A stretch of DNA of 62,640 nt from positions 1 to 62,640 of the IMG/VR virus record IMGVR_UViG_3300025652_000066, one strand, 5' to 3'. The position numbers were made by a program, and so were the translations under genes. The notes under the pieces are model-generated. The model did not search any database. It saw only the letters and a list, made by a program, of their open reading frames with translations, and was not told the DNA's origin. Shown here in pieces: positions 15,860-26,342 of this stretch. How positions within the stretch are numbered: position 1 is the first letter of the stretch; each line of letters begins with the position of its first letter. The stretch comes from a virus.

Positions 15860-17499
15860 TAGTTATTAATGTCCTTTTTTAAATTTATGATGACGTTTTG
15901 ATCGCCAGCGGTTGCGGAGTAGTAAGTCACAGACTCTTCAAAGTCATTAGCTTTAGGTAATATCTGAATCGCATAGTTGGTACCATTGACAAAATCGTAA
16001 GCATAAGATTGAGATGCGTTTGTTGCGTTTTCATCCCCTTGAACTTCGTTAGCACCCGCCAAACTTCCTGTGTTGGTTACTTCATAGATGCGGTATTCGT
16101 AGTTCGTAATTGCGGGATTTAACGTGTAACCCAACGTAGACTTGTCTACCGAAACAATGAAACTTCCCAATCCTGAGTTAAATATTGTCGGAGTGGTTGC
16201 GCCAGCGACTACGTTGATGGTTAACGTAGCAGCGACTAGCATATTTATACGAATCGTTTCGTTACCTGTACTTCCGTTTATGCCTGCATAACCACTGTCA
16301 TTACTGTTCCATGTGTAGGTTTCGTCTGTTCCTGTAGAGATGTTTAACTCTACTGCGTGACCGGTGCCTGTAGACTCAAATGTAGAAAACTTTATAAAAT
16401 CCAAATCGGAAACAATAACTGCCGCAGAAGCAGGTGAGTTTCTAACCGTAGTTTTATTCAACTCGCCTGTTAGCGTGATAGCGCCGCAACCATTGAATGT
16501 ACAAGAAGCCATAGTGTTAGCGATAGCCGCTGTACCACCTGAAGTGAATACAACACCTGATATTGCTTGACCTAACTTGGTAGCTACCGTTGCGTAGTTG
16601 GAAACTGCACCGCCTGACATTGTGAAAGCAGTAGCCGCTGTCGTATCAAAGTTGTAGTCAACTAAGCCGGATGCCGATATAGATGAGTTTGTTAGTGTTG
16701 CTGTGCCTGTAACATCGAAGCCATACGTGTAAGCACCACCTAGCGTGTCAGAGAATACTAGCGTTTCACCGCTGGAAGTCATAGCTGTACCGTCGAATGA
16801 AACACTACCTTGCGTAAACACGATACCTTCCTCTATTCGCATTACACCAATAGCGGCTGTATCATCTTGTACTGTTGCCTCTGTGAATAACGCGTTTGAA
16901 TCAGTTGTACCATTAAAAGATAATCCAGCGCCTACTTCCATAGCATCGACAACAAAGTTATCAAAACGTGTAGTATTACCACCTACGTCAGTAACAAATC
17001 CTATTTCGGTGATATCGCCTAATGTAGCATTTGTACCACTATTACCGCTCGGTGTAGATGCTGTGTTTACTGCCCATTTTATGAAACCACCTGAGTATGT
17101 GTCTGACCCTGCTACGTTCCAATAAGAGGTGTTTGCGCCATCGCCTAGCGCGATTTGCATACCACCGTTAGCTTTCAGTAATGCAGAACCAGCAGCTAAG
17201 AAAGCCGCCCAGATGTAGGCGTTGCCTAGAGGGACTTTTGTTAACCCAGTACCTGTGCCGCCTGACGTAAAGTCATAGCCTAGTGCGTTTGTATAGTAAA
17301 TCTTTACTCGTTGCTTGTTAGTACGAGAGGCTCTTGCATCAGTACCCTCAGCCACTAAATCGATTGTACCTACTGAATTTAGAAGACCAGCACCACCACC
17401 AGAACCCGAGATTGTTAATGCCGCCCAACCTGTAGCGGTATCAGCATTGTCTACTCTAGTAGCTTTGTATGTGCCGCCTGTATTTATCGTTACTGGCAT
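15859..17499 (-). CDS. large tail appendage protein with beta-helix character
   Basis: 546 residues with regular short beta-strand repeats rich in Gly, Thr, Ser and Asn (ATLTNSSISASGLVDYNFDT, GVVFTSGGTAAIANTMASCTFNGCGAITL), the look of a right-handed beta-helix fibre or spike. The C-terminal 140 residues are a separate beta domain. Overlaps both neighbours by one base. Probable receptor-contacting or structural appendage. Confidence 0.7.
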   Translation of the reverse strand: MPVTINTGGTYKATRVDNADTATGWAALTISGSGGGAGLLNSVGTIDLVAEGTDARASRTNKQRVKIYYTNALGYDFTSGGTGTGLTKVPLGNAYIWAAFLAAGSALLKANGGMQIALGDGANTSYWNVAGSDTYSGGFIKWAVNTASTPSGNSGTNATLGDITEIGFVTDVGGNTTRFDNFVVDAMEVGAGLSFNGTTDSNALFTEATVQDDTAAIGVMRIEEGIVFTQGSVSFDGTAMTSSGETLVFSDTLGGAYTYGFDVTGTATLTNSSISASGLVDYNFDTTAATAFTMSGGAVSNYATVATKLGQAISGVVFTSGGTAAIANTMASCTFNGCGAITLTGELNKTTVRNSPASAAVIVSDLDFIKFSTFESTGTGHAVELNISTGTDETYTWNSNDSGYAGINGSTGNETIRINMLVAATLTINVVAGATTPTIFNSGLGSFIVSVDKSTLGYTLNPAITNYEYRIYEVTNTGSLAGANEVQGDENATNASQSYAYDFVNGTNYAIQILPKANDFEESVTYYSATAGDQNVIINLKKDINN

Positions 17500-17786
17500 T
17501 AGTTACGCTCTATCAACCTGTCAAGCTTGTCGTTCATACGATTGAAATTAGAACTCATGCTCTCCATGGCTTTGATGCTACGTTCTTCGCTGTTGTTCAT
17601 CATATTCGTGACGTTATCGATCTTGAGCTCATTAGCACTGATACGCTTATCTAACGTCGCAGCCCACGAAAACATGCTTGTAGCAAAAAGAGCCGTAATA
17701 ATCAGATGGCCTACATTCAGACGTTTGTCCAAGTGCCAATGACTAGATAGCCCGTCTTCATCGCGATGATTGAGATGCTCATGCAT
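17499..17786 (-). CDS. single-TM coiled-coil protein in tail cluster
   Basis: 95 residues. One transmembrane segment at about 27-46 (HLIITALFATSMFSWAATL) followed by a coiled coil (ISANELKIDNVTNMMNN, then SNFNRMNDKLDRLIERN). Such proteins occur in many phage tail clusters and have been suggested as holins or membrane anchors. Overlaps the upstream gene by eight bases. A second holin candidate, less likely than the one next to the spanins. Confidence 0.65.
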   Translation of the reverse strand: MHEHLNHRDEDGLSSHWHLDKRLNVGHLIITALFATSMFSWAATLDKRISANELKIDNVTNMMNNSEERSIKAMESMSSNFNRMNDKLDRLIERN

Positions 17787-18204
17787 AAGATATTCCTACT
17801 CGGTTATCCCAGACGTTATCAGCATTATCGTTGCCATCAGCTAGGGTTTCGGTGAACACGCCGGCCGGCGCTTCAATCCCACGTAAAATCATCCATGATG
17901 ATGACGCGGTGTTATTAGAATCGCTCCAGCCTTTGTAGTAGGTGTTTCCAACTTGAGCGTACTCGCGGTAGGCGTATTCAGTAGCTACGCCGCCCGTTCC
18001 TGTTCCTGCTGGGCCTTGTACACCTACCGTTACGATGTTTACTTTCTGAACGATGGGAGTAACAGACATAGCTGTAGTAGAAGCTGTAACAGATATATTT
18101 GAATTTACGAGGGATACGGTGTTTTCGACAGGCGCTAAAGCTACTGTATGTTCCTTTGGAACAACAGTGATGCTAGTTTGTAACGCTGAAGAAGAGATAG
18201 CCAT
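17779..18204 (-). CDS. fibre-type tail protein with GPAG motif
   Basis: 141 residues. N-terminal beta repeats (TVALAPVENTVSLVNSNISVTAS), then NIVTVGVQGPAGTG and a C-terminal module YAQVGNTYYKGWSDSNNTASSSWMI. The IVTVGVQGPAG element recurs in the gene at 12871-13167. Overlaps both neighbours. Likely a tail or fibre component. Confidence 0.66.
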   Translation of the reverse strand: MAISSSALQTSITVVPKEHTVALAPVENTVSLVNSNISVTASTTAMSVTPIVQKVNIVTVGVQGPAGTGTGGVATEYAYREYAQVGNTYYKGWSDSNNTASSSWMILRGIEAPAGVFTETLADGNDNADNVWDNRVGISYA

Positions 18205-18578
18205 TATCTGGTTATCTCGGTATCTATTTTGACATTGCCTTTAAGCAGGCGGGTAACCACACCAGCAGCAGAAACCATTTCGAGATCGTAGTTACCAGCA
18301 GTCCACGAGATAGCAGCGGTGTCAGTAGCAGAAATGAACAGGCGAACTTCGCCAGGGGCTGTACCAAGAATCAAACCACCGTTTTCTGTAGTTAGTTCTA
18401 GTAAGGTAGATGCAGCATCTATTGAGTCACGGATGTGTAGTCGAGCTGTGTAGTTTTCAAGTCCTGCAACAGGTGAGTTAGACTCATCACTCCATGTAAG
18501 AGGCACGTCAAACGTAGCACCCTGTTCGATGACTACATTAAGTTTGCCCGCTACCGCTTTGATTGTATCTATCGCCAT
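18204..18578 (-). CDS. small tail/baseplate-like protein
   Basis: 124 residues with a beta-rich immunoglobulin-like pattern (NVVIEQGATFDVPLTWSD, YTARLHIRDSID, EVRLFISATDTA, GNYDLEMVSAAG). This resembles BppU-type upper baseplate N-terminal domains. Its start lies inside the 3' end of the HNH gene, 41 bases in, with SD GGAG and the hairpin GCCA-AGGA-TGGC over the ATG. Confidence 0.65.
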   Translation of the reverse strand: MAIDTIKAVAGKLNVVIEQGATFDVPLTWSDESNSPVAGLENYTARLHIRDSIDAASTLLELTTENGGLILGTAPGEVRLFISATDTAAISWTAGNYDLEMVSAAGVVTRLLKGNVKIDTEITR

Positions 18579-19092
18579 CCTTGGCTCCAGTATGCTGTAC
18601 TATTTTATTGATGTGACTCAACCATTGATCTAGAGAAGCCACGCTTTTCATCTTGTTACACGTGCCGCAAGCTGGTGTTATATTACCTGCTCGGTATGCG
18701 TCGCTGCTGTCGATCCGGTCTATACCTATACCATCTATTTTATCATTACAGTAGGCACAATGCGAGTTCCACAGCTTGACAAAGTCCCCAATGGTCAGAT
18801 CCCACTTTATATCTCGACTGCGCGCACTAGACCTGTACTCGGCAAAGCGGATCGTTATGTTACTAGAGCGTTCAGCCTTAGAGCAGCACGCCGTGCATAT
18901 TTCATATTTAGTAGACTTTGGCATTACTAGAGCGCATTTCTTACAGCGAACTAAATGCGGAGACTTAATATTCAGCCGCCTAGCCCGCACACTATTTTCC
19001 GTACGATGTGGGAGTACTAGCTCAGCTATGTCGGTATTAGAATAGAAGCGGTGTTCTCGAATTAACTCTTCTTCCCACTCCTGCCACTCCAC
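18538..19092 (-). CDS. free-standing HNH homing endonuclease
   Basis: 184 residues. N-terminal helix-turn-helix-like region (DIAELVLPHRTENSVRARRLNIKS), then a four-cysteine zinc ribbon (CKKCALVMP, CTACC), then an HNH core (HCAYCNDKIDGIGIDRIDSSDAYRAGNITPACGTCNKMKS). It cuts DNA at a specific site and spreads by homing. It is wedged between the giant internal protein gene (two bases upstream) and a tail gene whose start it overlaps, a pattern expected for a recent insertion in a tight operon. Confidence 0.85.
   Translation of the reverse strand: MEWQEWEEELIREHRFYSNTDIAELVLPHRTENSVRARRLNIKSPHLVRCKKCALVMPKSTKYEICTACCSKAERSSNITIRFAEYRSSARSRDIKWDLTIGDFVKLWNSHCAYCNDKIDGIGIDRIDSSDAYRAGNITPACGTCNKMKSVASLDQWLSHINKIVQHTGAKDGDRYNQSGSGQT
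18574..18585 (-). promoter_or_regulatory. AGGA-loop hairpin over start codon
   Basis: - strand GCCA-AGGA-TGGC contains the ATG of the gene ending at 18204. The same 12 bases, with the same upstream GGAG SD, occur at 30355-30366. CsrA-type site by shape. Confidence 0.45.
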
Positions 19093-19094
19093 CC

Positions 19095-22000
19095 CTAGAG
19101 ATCCGGCATTATTTGCTGGACAGGCATTGCCTTATTAAAGTCCGGATCTAAGAACTGTTCTATTGTAGGGCCGAGTAGTGATTTACCTGGGATACTACCG
19201 TACTGGTAATCTTTATACATATCGTACGCGGTCATACCTGGAACGCCTGGAAGACCGGCTCTGAATATACCGTTTACCGTGTAGTCGTATACGCCCCAGT
19301 TAGCTTTTCGTGCGTCTTCTTCGCCGCCATTCATCACCATATCTTTTAAGAAGTCAGCGGCTACCATCACAGGTACGATCATCATGAGATTAGCCACCGA
19401 TGCTGTGTTACCGTTTTTAGCCTCGTGCCATGCACGTTTGAGAATACGATCATGGAATGAATACATGAATGATTTTAAATGGAACGCTAGCATCCAATGA
19501 GGATCTGAAGCCCACAGTGGACGTTGTGACGGATTAGGTCGTAGGATTGATTCATCCACGAATCTAACTATCGCGCTGCGTACTCTGTCGTCTCGTTGCA
19601 TCTCCTCGTACGATGCTTTCTTCCGCTCGCCCCGAGTAAGTAGTTGCAAGCTACCATCTTTGGCAAGCTTGATATCAGCTGGCGCTACATTCAACTCTTC
19701 AAAGTATCTAGCAGAATGCTTATTAGGGTTGTTTTTGTGACGCGCCAGGAACTTAAGGGCTGATGACGTCGCCATTACCCGCGTCATCCGAGTCCAGGCT
19801 TGTAGACCGGTTAGTTTGAAGAAACCCTCATTGATTTTACGAGCTGTACCTCCTAGATACACGCCCCCGTATTCCCAACCGAGTGCTTCGTTCACCACGT
19901 TGTAATCGATGATACCTAGTGATTCCGCTATCTCATGAATCATAGTAGGTTCTGCACTTATCATGCTTTTGATTCCTGACTTGAAGCCTTGCCATGCAAG
20001 GCCAAGGTCACCAGATCTTACAGCGATACCCATCGGATCTATCAATGAAGAGAAGGTAGCACCTACTAATAGGCGTACATTCTGGTACACCATCATAGTA
20101 CCCATACCTTTTTGAAGGTTGGTATTGATAGCTTTACCAGCAGCAGGAAGTGCTAGCCCTGTTTTATTAGATAACCACAAGGCGGTCTTACGACCATGCA
20201 CACCCATCGTGGCATTAACGTAATCTGTTGCTAGCTCAATATCAGCTTCCGTAGCACCTTCTTTCTTCGCTTTAGCAAGCATAGCCGGTAACCACTGCGC
20301 GTCGTTATTCTCATTACCGAAGCGTGTTGTGTACTCTGCTTTCTTAACTGCTAGTCCGATATAGCTATTAAGTACTAACCCGAGATCGTCTGACATAAGG
20401 CTCGCCACGAATGCTTTATCTTTCGTACTACCCTCAGTACGAATGAAGTCAATTAACCGGCGATTCATAAATCGATTAACTGGCGTCGCATCTACTGGAT
20501 TAGGATCATTCTCAATATTACCACCGAAAGCAGGCGTGTCAGCATAACCGTCATTCGCTACGATTCCCTCTACTATCTGGTCAGCAAATTTCTCAGGCGT
20601 AAGAGGCTTCACAGACTTAACGTCTGGGTATTTAGCAAAGATCCGCTCAGACCTAGCTTTGTTAACAATGTCTAGCTCTTTTTTTAGTGCTGCTGCAAAC
20701 TTAGGCTGTAGTATCACAGTCCTTAGCTCTGCGGCATTAGCACCATCCATCTTGTCGATGTCAAATACCCACGGGAAGTATTGCTCGCCTCGATCACCTA
20801 ACTCCACGCCTTTACCTACCATGTAGTCCCGAACCTCACGCATTATCTGGAATACACGTTTAGCGGTCCGCTGTATATCCGCTGGCGCGTTAGACAAGGT
20901 GTCTGGGTTATGTAGTACTTTAAGAACGGCTGCGCCGTGCGCTTGATCTTTATTATTAAAGATACGACGTACTTGAGCATCGAACCCACCACGTTTCATC
21001 GCTTTATCTTGATCCATCGTGTTAGCAACGTTACGTCTACCTGCTTTCACATGAAGCATGTCCGCTATTGCATTCAACGTTGGGATCTTAGTTGCTCTCA
21101 AACGTTCGTCGGAGATGAAGAAAGCACGCTTAGCCTTCCCAAGGATACCTTGAGCAGCACGTTCTTGTTTAGCGATCGCTGCGTCTACCCCTTCAAACTC
21201 TAAGGAACTCATAGCAGGTGTTTCTCTATTAAACTTCTCTCTAAGTATGCTGTCTACCACCTCGAAGCTTTTTAGATTATCGCGTTCTTTATTCTGCTTA
21301 AGTGCCGCGCCGTGCTTTCCATCCATCATAGCCTTATGAGCAGCATCTAGTATTGACTCAAAGCCCTTTTGTAGAGACTCGAAACTAGCTTGTAGTGTAG
21401 GGCCGACTTTGAGCTTACCCGCCTGCCACATTTGAAAAGCAAGCTCAGGCGTCACATCGCCTAGTTTAGAGACTTGGTTCTTGATAGCTGGACTATTCAT
21501 AGCTTGGTCAATAGCCGCGCGTGTTTTCTTGTTCACGTACTGCAGCGAGCTACCGATACCATGCCGAGATAGTTCTCCGAGCTTACGCTCGATGTTAGCT
21601 CGAGCCGCCGCATACAGTGCGAAAGCATTCTCTTTTGTCACTTCAAATACAGTGTCAGCGTCCATGTTTTTTAGCGCTGCTTCTAAGCCTTGAAGCTTTT
21701 CAGAGAATACTGAAGTGAAATCAGCAGTACTAGAAACAAGGCTTTCCGTCATGCCATAGATATTAAATCCAGGAACGCCGAGTCTTGCTGCTAGCTTTTT
21801 AAACATTTGAACAGCCGCATGGAAGAACTTCTCGACCTCTGTACGAGGTGTCGCTGTTTTATCCATCACCCATTTAGATACGTTATCCGCGAAGTATTCT
21901 TCAAAATCTAATAGGTATTTACGCGAGGCTTCTGGAAGGTCTGCAACATTCAAACCATCAAGCCCATTGACAGCGGCAAGTAACGACGCATGTGCTGTCT

Positions 22001-25000
22001 TTTTAGACCTAAGAAGTGCACCGGCAGTGCTACGTCCATGCTTAGCAGACCACGCTTTAAAGTCATTCATGATAGCTGTAGCATCTAGCTTGGAAGCGCT
22101 AAGGGCTAGGCTACGGAATACAACATGGCCAAACTCATGGGCAATGATCTCGTTACGGAGCTTACCTGTTAGACCTGGGTGGATAAACACACGGATCTTA
22201 CCATTGGTTACGCTGGTTACGAATCCGTGCAACGTGCCGTTCTGCATCTTGGCTAAGTAGTCAGTAAAGCCGTTTTGCTTAGCATAAGCCATCGCCTGCT
22301 CAACAGACATAGCTTCAACTACTGTATCGAGATTCAAGTTTTTAGCTAAGGTAGTGAGCGCTGTCTGTAGCTTATTTATTTTAGCTTTTGTATTAAGGTT
22401 CTTTAGCTGCTCAATAGTATTCGACGCTATTGCTTTGACCGCTTCGATAGAGGCAGACTGGGCTGGGGATTCTTTCGATGTGTAGCCGGCTCTAGCAGGC
22501 GCTTCCATCGCTGCTAATGCAGCTGCTGCGTGAGCGCGTTCACTTTCGATTATCTTAAAGAGCCCTGTGCCTTTAGCTTTCGCCGCGCGCGCAGTCTGTG
22601 TCTTAACTAACCGAACTAACCCACCGTCATCGCCCGCCTTTACTAGCGCAGCCACTTTTGCTTTAAACATGCTATTAACTTTATAACGGTCCAAAGCTTC
22701 CTCAGGCTGAACGTCGTCCTCTACTTTCCTAGCCTTCGCTAAATTAGCAGCTTTACTAGCAGCGGCAGTCTCGCCTTGTGCTTTTAGTCTCTCGTTATAA
22801 GCCTTGTCCTTCGCAGAGAGCGTTTTAGGCGCGTTGCCTTTAGCCACTGAGCGCTCAGTTTGCTCCGCTTTTAGCTGCTGTGCTGGCGTCTGAGGAGGGG
22901 TGGCTTTTCTTCTCGCGGCCACACTCTCTGGACTAAGATCAAGTTTACCCCTAGTTGACACTAAACGGGTTGCTTCGCGAGATGCATCTGCTGCTGCGTT
23001 AAGCTGCTCTAACTGCTCTTTGTTCTTAACTACATTAGTGGTGCCTTTATCAACCGCATTAAATAGAGGTTTGTTATACGCCTTGGTGAACTTATTCTGA
23101 AGGTTCTCAAGAGTCTGTACTTTAGTGGTTAAAGCTTTTATTTCTGTATAGCGCTGAGCGTTCTTATTAGCTGGTAAGGCTTCGTTTTTTTCTTCGAGCT
23201 TTCGAATTTTAGCTTTTAGAAACCGTAGTTCGCGTTTGTGCTTAGGAGACACCTGCTCTAAGCTGGCTTCTATTTTAGCCATCGCGTCTTTTCTTGATAT
23301 AGGGCCTGTGTTGCCATGCACTTTTTTAAACATGGCGACAGCGTCAGCAGCAAAACCAGCTGGCACTGCAAGCATTTTCTTCCTCAAATCGAGGAGCTGA
23401 AACAAACGTTTAGAAGCCTTATTCTGCTTAAAAGGATCAGGAACATCCTCGAGAATGTCAATACTAGCTCTTCGTAGGTCTATCAGATCAGTGGCGCTCT
23501 GTTTGTATTTAGTTAGCACTTCACTAGCAGACATTTTTCTTATATCGGATAGCTCTTTCTTGATATTGGCTATAGCTACGGCAGACGCAGAGTATATAGG
23601 ATCAGTCTCTTCGTGCTCGAACACGTTGGCCATATCTTCAGCCTGGGTTGGCGGAACACTGTAACCGTTAATTACTATCGGATTACGGCTTTTGATCTTA
23701 ACATCTTGGTTATTATGCTCTAACCCCTCGCCTTGGATACCGTCAGGTTTGTTTCTAAGGGGCGTGTCTATAGCTTTTCTTTGCGAAGCAACGCGTATCT
23801 CTTCCTTGGATTTCTTAGGTCTTGCTGCCCGCTCTTTTGCCGCTTTGGCCGTTGCCGCTATACGCTTTTCTTGGTCAACTAGAAGAGAGCCTGTATCCGC
23901 GTTGGCTATCGCTGCTTGTGACTTAGCAGACTTTACACCGGCAACAGCTGTCTCATTCTGCGTAATCAACCGATCCATAACTTTACTTGAAGGGCGCTTC
24001 CCTAATTCCATACCTAGGGCTTTGTCTAATGCTTCGCGCGCTTCAATAGCCTTCTCTTCTGCAAACTGTAGTTTCACCAACGCTTGAGTGTACCCGTCAG
24101 ACTCAAACAGCTCAGCGTAAGTTATATTCACGCCTTTGCCTCGATGATGGACAACAGTCGTCGGGCTAATGCTAGGTATCTTATAGCCTTGGTTTAAAAG
24201 CGTAGATAACCCTGTAAGTAGTGATACTTTCGTTTTATCGTATATATTTTTAGAGTCAAAACTAGACTCGTTCTGCATCATGCGGCGGACTAGCGCTGGC
24301 AAATAAAGGTTGAGCGTACTACCATCCTTATCCTGCACGTGAACCGATCTAGAGTTAGCCGTGTCGGTAGTAGCTGGCTTCAGGATAGCCTCTTTATCTA
24401 GGCTTGCATCTATCTCTCTGCTACGTTGCTCTAACGTTTTTGTACTGTAGTCCTTAAGCTTAAGCGCGCCTACTTCGTTTTTAAGCTGGTCTAATTGTTT
24501 TACGATGTCTCCCTGGTTTTCTCCGGCAGAACTGTATGCAGCATTCAGAAATCCAGCAAGGCTATCCTTAGCGGCGACTTCGTCGGCTGCGGCTTTTTTT
24601 TCATTTCCAAGATCGGTTATTGCAAACGACGTGCGTCTTTTAGCTCGTAGCTTCCTAGGATCAGGCGTAGCCCTAAGGTCTTCGCCTGTTAGGTCGTCTT
24701 GCTGTATCGGTGTCATAGCAGCAGGTATCTTGCCTGCTGACCGTAACATGTAAGTGCTCTGTAACCACGCGACTGGGTCGGCGGTTTCTACTCTACTCTG
24801 CTTGGCAAAGGAGGCGGCGATGCTTTGGATCTTACCTTGCAGCTGCTCACCTGAAAAACCCTGCGCTTGTAGCTCGAGTGTAGTAGCCTCAAGGCCATTT
24901 AACACGTTGTAGTCTATATCTGGATTTTGCTTACGTGCAGTACTTATAGCCGTCGTTAGAGATTTTTGGTCTTTTATAGGTAGACCCACGCTGCTTAGTA

Positions 25001-26342
25001 CGTTCTTAGCCTCATGAGTTGTAACCTCTGGGACAGCGAAATTTATGTTCATCGCGTCGGCTACTGCTGCTTCATCTACTACTTCGTCTTGCAGGTCAAT
25101 GTCTTTTACACGCTGCTCATCCTTAGCGTACGCTGATTTTAACTCTTCGCCGAATCCGCCGACGTACTCCTCTGACTCTGCTACCGAGTCATCTAGCTCT
25201 GCTTCATTAGGATCCTGCTTACTCGGTTTCGGCGAAGTGCGTACAGCTGTAGCCGCCTTAATTCTACGGAAGAGATCATCGTATACGTGAGGTTCAACCT
25301 CCCCCGTATACTTGCTACTTACTTCTACTATCGATTGATCGAGGTCGCCTCTAGTTATAAAACCTTGACTGTAATCCTCTATAGCTTGTGACAGTTCGAC
25401 ATTGATATCTGATTTAGCATCATCAGGGGTAAGTGAAGCTGCTGGAGATTCTCGGTTATACTCGTCAGGCGTTACTACAAATGGGTTTTCGGAAGGAGCT
25501 TCGGTAGAGCGGCGAGAAAAAGCACCGCCTGCGCCGCCCATAACACCACCACCTAGTGCACCTAATGCACCAGCTTCAACTAAGCGTCGAGTATTAGCAT
25601 CTCTATTCTCAGGAGCAAGTGCGTCGTAGTTAGGATCAGCAAAGTCTCTAGCACCTAATGCGATAGACTCTTGGATAACTTCTGTTCCACCTTCAACAGC
25701 ACTAGTCAATGCTGCTTTTTGTCCTATGTTAGATAGCCTTGTTCTACCACCTGTTTTACGTAGCAGGGATAAAGGACTTAATAAATCTATGCCACCTGCG
25801 GCAATACCAGCACCAAGCGCTGTACCAGGCGCTTCAATCCCACTTTCTTGTTCAATCTCTTTGAATATACCACCGGCCTGCATACCAGCATTAGGTATAG
25901 TTGCACCGACGCCAGCGCCTATTGCTAAGCCTCGTGATCTATTAGTTTGGGCAAAACCTCTACCGATTGCGCCACCCATGACGCCACCTGCTAACATCGT
26001 AGCCGCAGTAGGTACGAGCGAGCCTAAGCCGCCGAGGGCCCAATCCATTACGTCAGTTAGGTTATTGACATCGTAGATACTTTCTACGCGACCAGCTAGC
26101 TCAGGTGCGGCGGCTTCTTGATTGTTTCTGTCGTAGCCTTGATCACCGAATTGCTGGAGCTGTTCGTTACCTATCATGCTTCCAGCTAGGGAGGCGGCTC
26201 CATAGAGGTCAGCTTGCAATCCGTTACCGGCTCGCTGCACGCCTTTTTGGAACTCGTTAAGTGTTGGCCCTGCTGCATCCTCGCCGGCAGGCTGTAACCC
26301 ATTTGGGTTAGAGTAATGTACTTGACGTAGTCCTTGCGCCAT
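19095..26342 (-). CDS. giant internal virion/polyvalent protein with metallopeptidase motif and LPD38-like C-terminus
   Basis: 2415 residues. Residues about 85-275 are Gly/Ala-rich hydrophobic (TMLAGGVMGGAIGRGF, LGALGGGVMGGAGGAF), like membrane-inserting ejection proteins. The middle (about 600-1350) is charged coiled coil. A zinc-peptidase motif HEFGH is at 1402-1406, with a candidate third ligand near 1481 (FEEYFADNV). The C-terminus (about 2250-2400; WASDPHWMLAFHLKSFMYSF) looks like the LPD38 domain of phage polyvalent proteins. It is probably packaged in the head and injected with the DNA, possibly to form the conduit or process proteins in the cell. Start ATG preceded by ACC-AAGGAC-GGT. 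Confidence 0.8.
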   Translation of the reverse strand: MAQGLRQVHYSNPNGLQPAGEDAAGPTLNEFQKGVQRAGNGLQADLYGAASLAGSMIGNEQLQQFGDQGYDRNNQEAAAPELAGRVESIYDVNNLTDVMDWALGGLGSLVPTAATMLAGGVMGGAIGRGFAQTNRSRGLAIGAGVGATIPNAGMQAGGIFKEIEQESGIEAPGTALGAGIAAGGIDLLSPLSLLRKTGGRTRLSNIGQKAALTSAVEGGTEVIQESIALGARDFADPNYDALAPENRDANTRRLVEAGALGALGGGVMGGAGGAFSRRSTEAPSENPFVVTPDEYNRESPAASLTPDDAKSDINVELSQAIEDYSQGFITRGDLDQSIVEVSSKYTGEVEPHVYDDLFRRIKAATAVRTSPKPSKQDPNEAELDDSVAESEEYVGGFGEELKSAYAKDEQRVKDIDLQDEVVDEAAVADAMNINFAVPEVTTHEAKNVLSSVGLPIKDQKSLTTAISTARKQNPDIDYNVLNGLEATTLELQAQGFSGEQLQGKIQSIAASFAKQSRVETADPVAWLQSTYMLRSAGKIPAAMTPIQQDDLTGEDLRATPDPRKLRAKRRTSFAITDLGNEKKAAADEVAAKDSLAGFLNAAYSSAGENQGDIVKQLDQLKNEVGALKLKDYSTKTLEQRSREIDASLDKEAILKPATTDTANSRSVHVQDKDGSTLNLYLPALVRRMMQNESSFDSKNIYDKTKVSLLTGLSTLLNQGYKIPSISPTTVVHHRGKGVNITYAELFESDGYTQALVKLQFAEEKAIEAREALDKALGMELGKRPSSKVMDRLITQNETAVAGVKSAKSQAAIANADTGSLLVDQEKRIAATAKAAKERAARPKKSKEEIRVASQRKAIDTPLRNKPDGIQGEGLEHNNQDVKIKSRNPIVINGYSVPPTQAEDMANVFEHEETDPIYSASAVAIANIKKELSDIRKMSASEVLTKYKQSATDLIDLRRASIDILEDVPDPFKQNKASKRLFQLLDLRKKMLAVPAGFAADAVAMFKKVHGNTGPISRKDAMAKIEASLEQVSPKHKRELRFLKAKIRKLEEKNEALPANKNAQRYTEIKALTTKVQTLENLQNKFTKAYNKPLFNAVDKGTTNVVKNKEQLEQLNAAADASREATRLVSTRGKLDLSPESVAARRKATPPQTPAQQLKAEQTERSVAKGNAPKTLSAKDKAYNERLKAQGETAAASKAANLAKARKVEDDVQPEEALDRYKVNSMFKAKVAALVKAGDDGGLVRLVKTQTARAAKAKGTGLFKIIESERAHAAAALAAMEAPARAGYTSKESPAQSASIEAVKAIASNTIEQLKNLNTKAKINKLQTALTTLAKNLNLDTVVEAMSVEQAMAYAKQNGFTDYLAKMQNGTLHGFVTSVTNGKIRVFIHPGLTGKLRNEIIAHEFGHVVFRSLALSASKLDATAIMNDFKAWSAKHGRSTAGALLRSKKTAHASLLAAVNGLDGLNVADLPEASRKYLLDFEEYFADNVSKWVMDKTATPRTEVEKFFHAAVQMFKKLAARLGVPGFNIYGMTESLVSSTADFTSVFSEKLQGLEAALKNMDADTVFEVTKENAFALYAAARANIERKLGELSRHGIGSSLQYVNKKTRAAIDQAMNSPAIKNQVSKLGDVTPELAFQMWQAGKLKVGPTLQASFESLQKGFESILDAAHKAMMDGKHGAALKQNKERDNLKSFEVVDSILREKFNRETPAMSSLEFEGVDAAIAKQERAAQGILGKAKRAFFISDERLRATKIPTLNAIADMLHVKAGRRNVANTMDQDKAMKRGGFDAQVRRIFNNKDQAHGAAVLKVLHNPDTLSNAPADIQRTAKRVFQIMREVRDYMVGKGVELGDRGEQYFPWVFDIDKMDGANAAELRTVILQPKFAAALKKELDIVNKARSERIFAKYPDVKSVKPLTPEKFADQIVEGIVANDGYADTPAFGGNIENDPNPVDATPVNRFMNRRLIDFIRTEGSTKDKAFVASLMSDDLGLVLNSYIGLAVKKAEYTTRFGNENNDAQWLPAMLAKAKKEGATEADIELATDYVNATMGVHGRKTALWLSNKTGLALPAAGKAINTNLQKGMGTMMVYQNVRLLVGATFSSLIDPMGIAVRSGDLGLAWQGFKSGIKSMISAEPTMIHEIAESLGIIDYNVVNEALGWEYGGVYLGGTARKINEGFFKLTGLQAWTRMTRVMATSSALKFLARHKNNPNKHSARYFEELNVAPADIKLAKDGSLQLLTRGERKKASYEEMQRDDRVRSAIVRFVDESILRPNPSQRPLWASDPHWMLAFHLKSFMYSFHDRILKRAWHEAKNGNTASVANLMMIVPVMVAADFLKDMVMNGGEEDARKANWGVYDYTVNGIFRAGLPGVPGMTAYDMYKDYQYGSIPGKSLLGPTIEQFLDPDFNKAMPVQQIMPDL

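Noticed and set aside
25045-26076. Long + strand ORFs opposite the giant gene and the tail genes
   Set aside because: They are antisense frames of well-supported - strand genes, without SDs and with skewed composition.
19095-26342. N4-type virion RNA polymerase
   Set aside because: Size and position fit, but no T7-like polymerase motifs are seen; it has a peptidase motif and polyvalent-protein domains instead.
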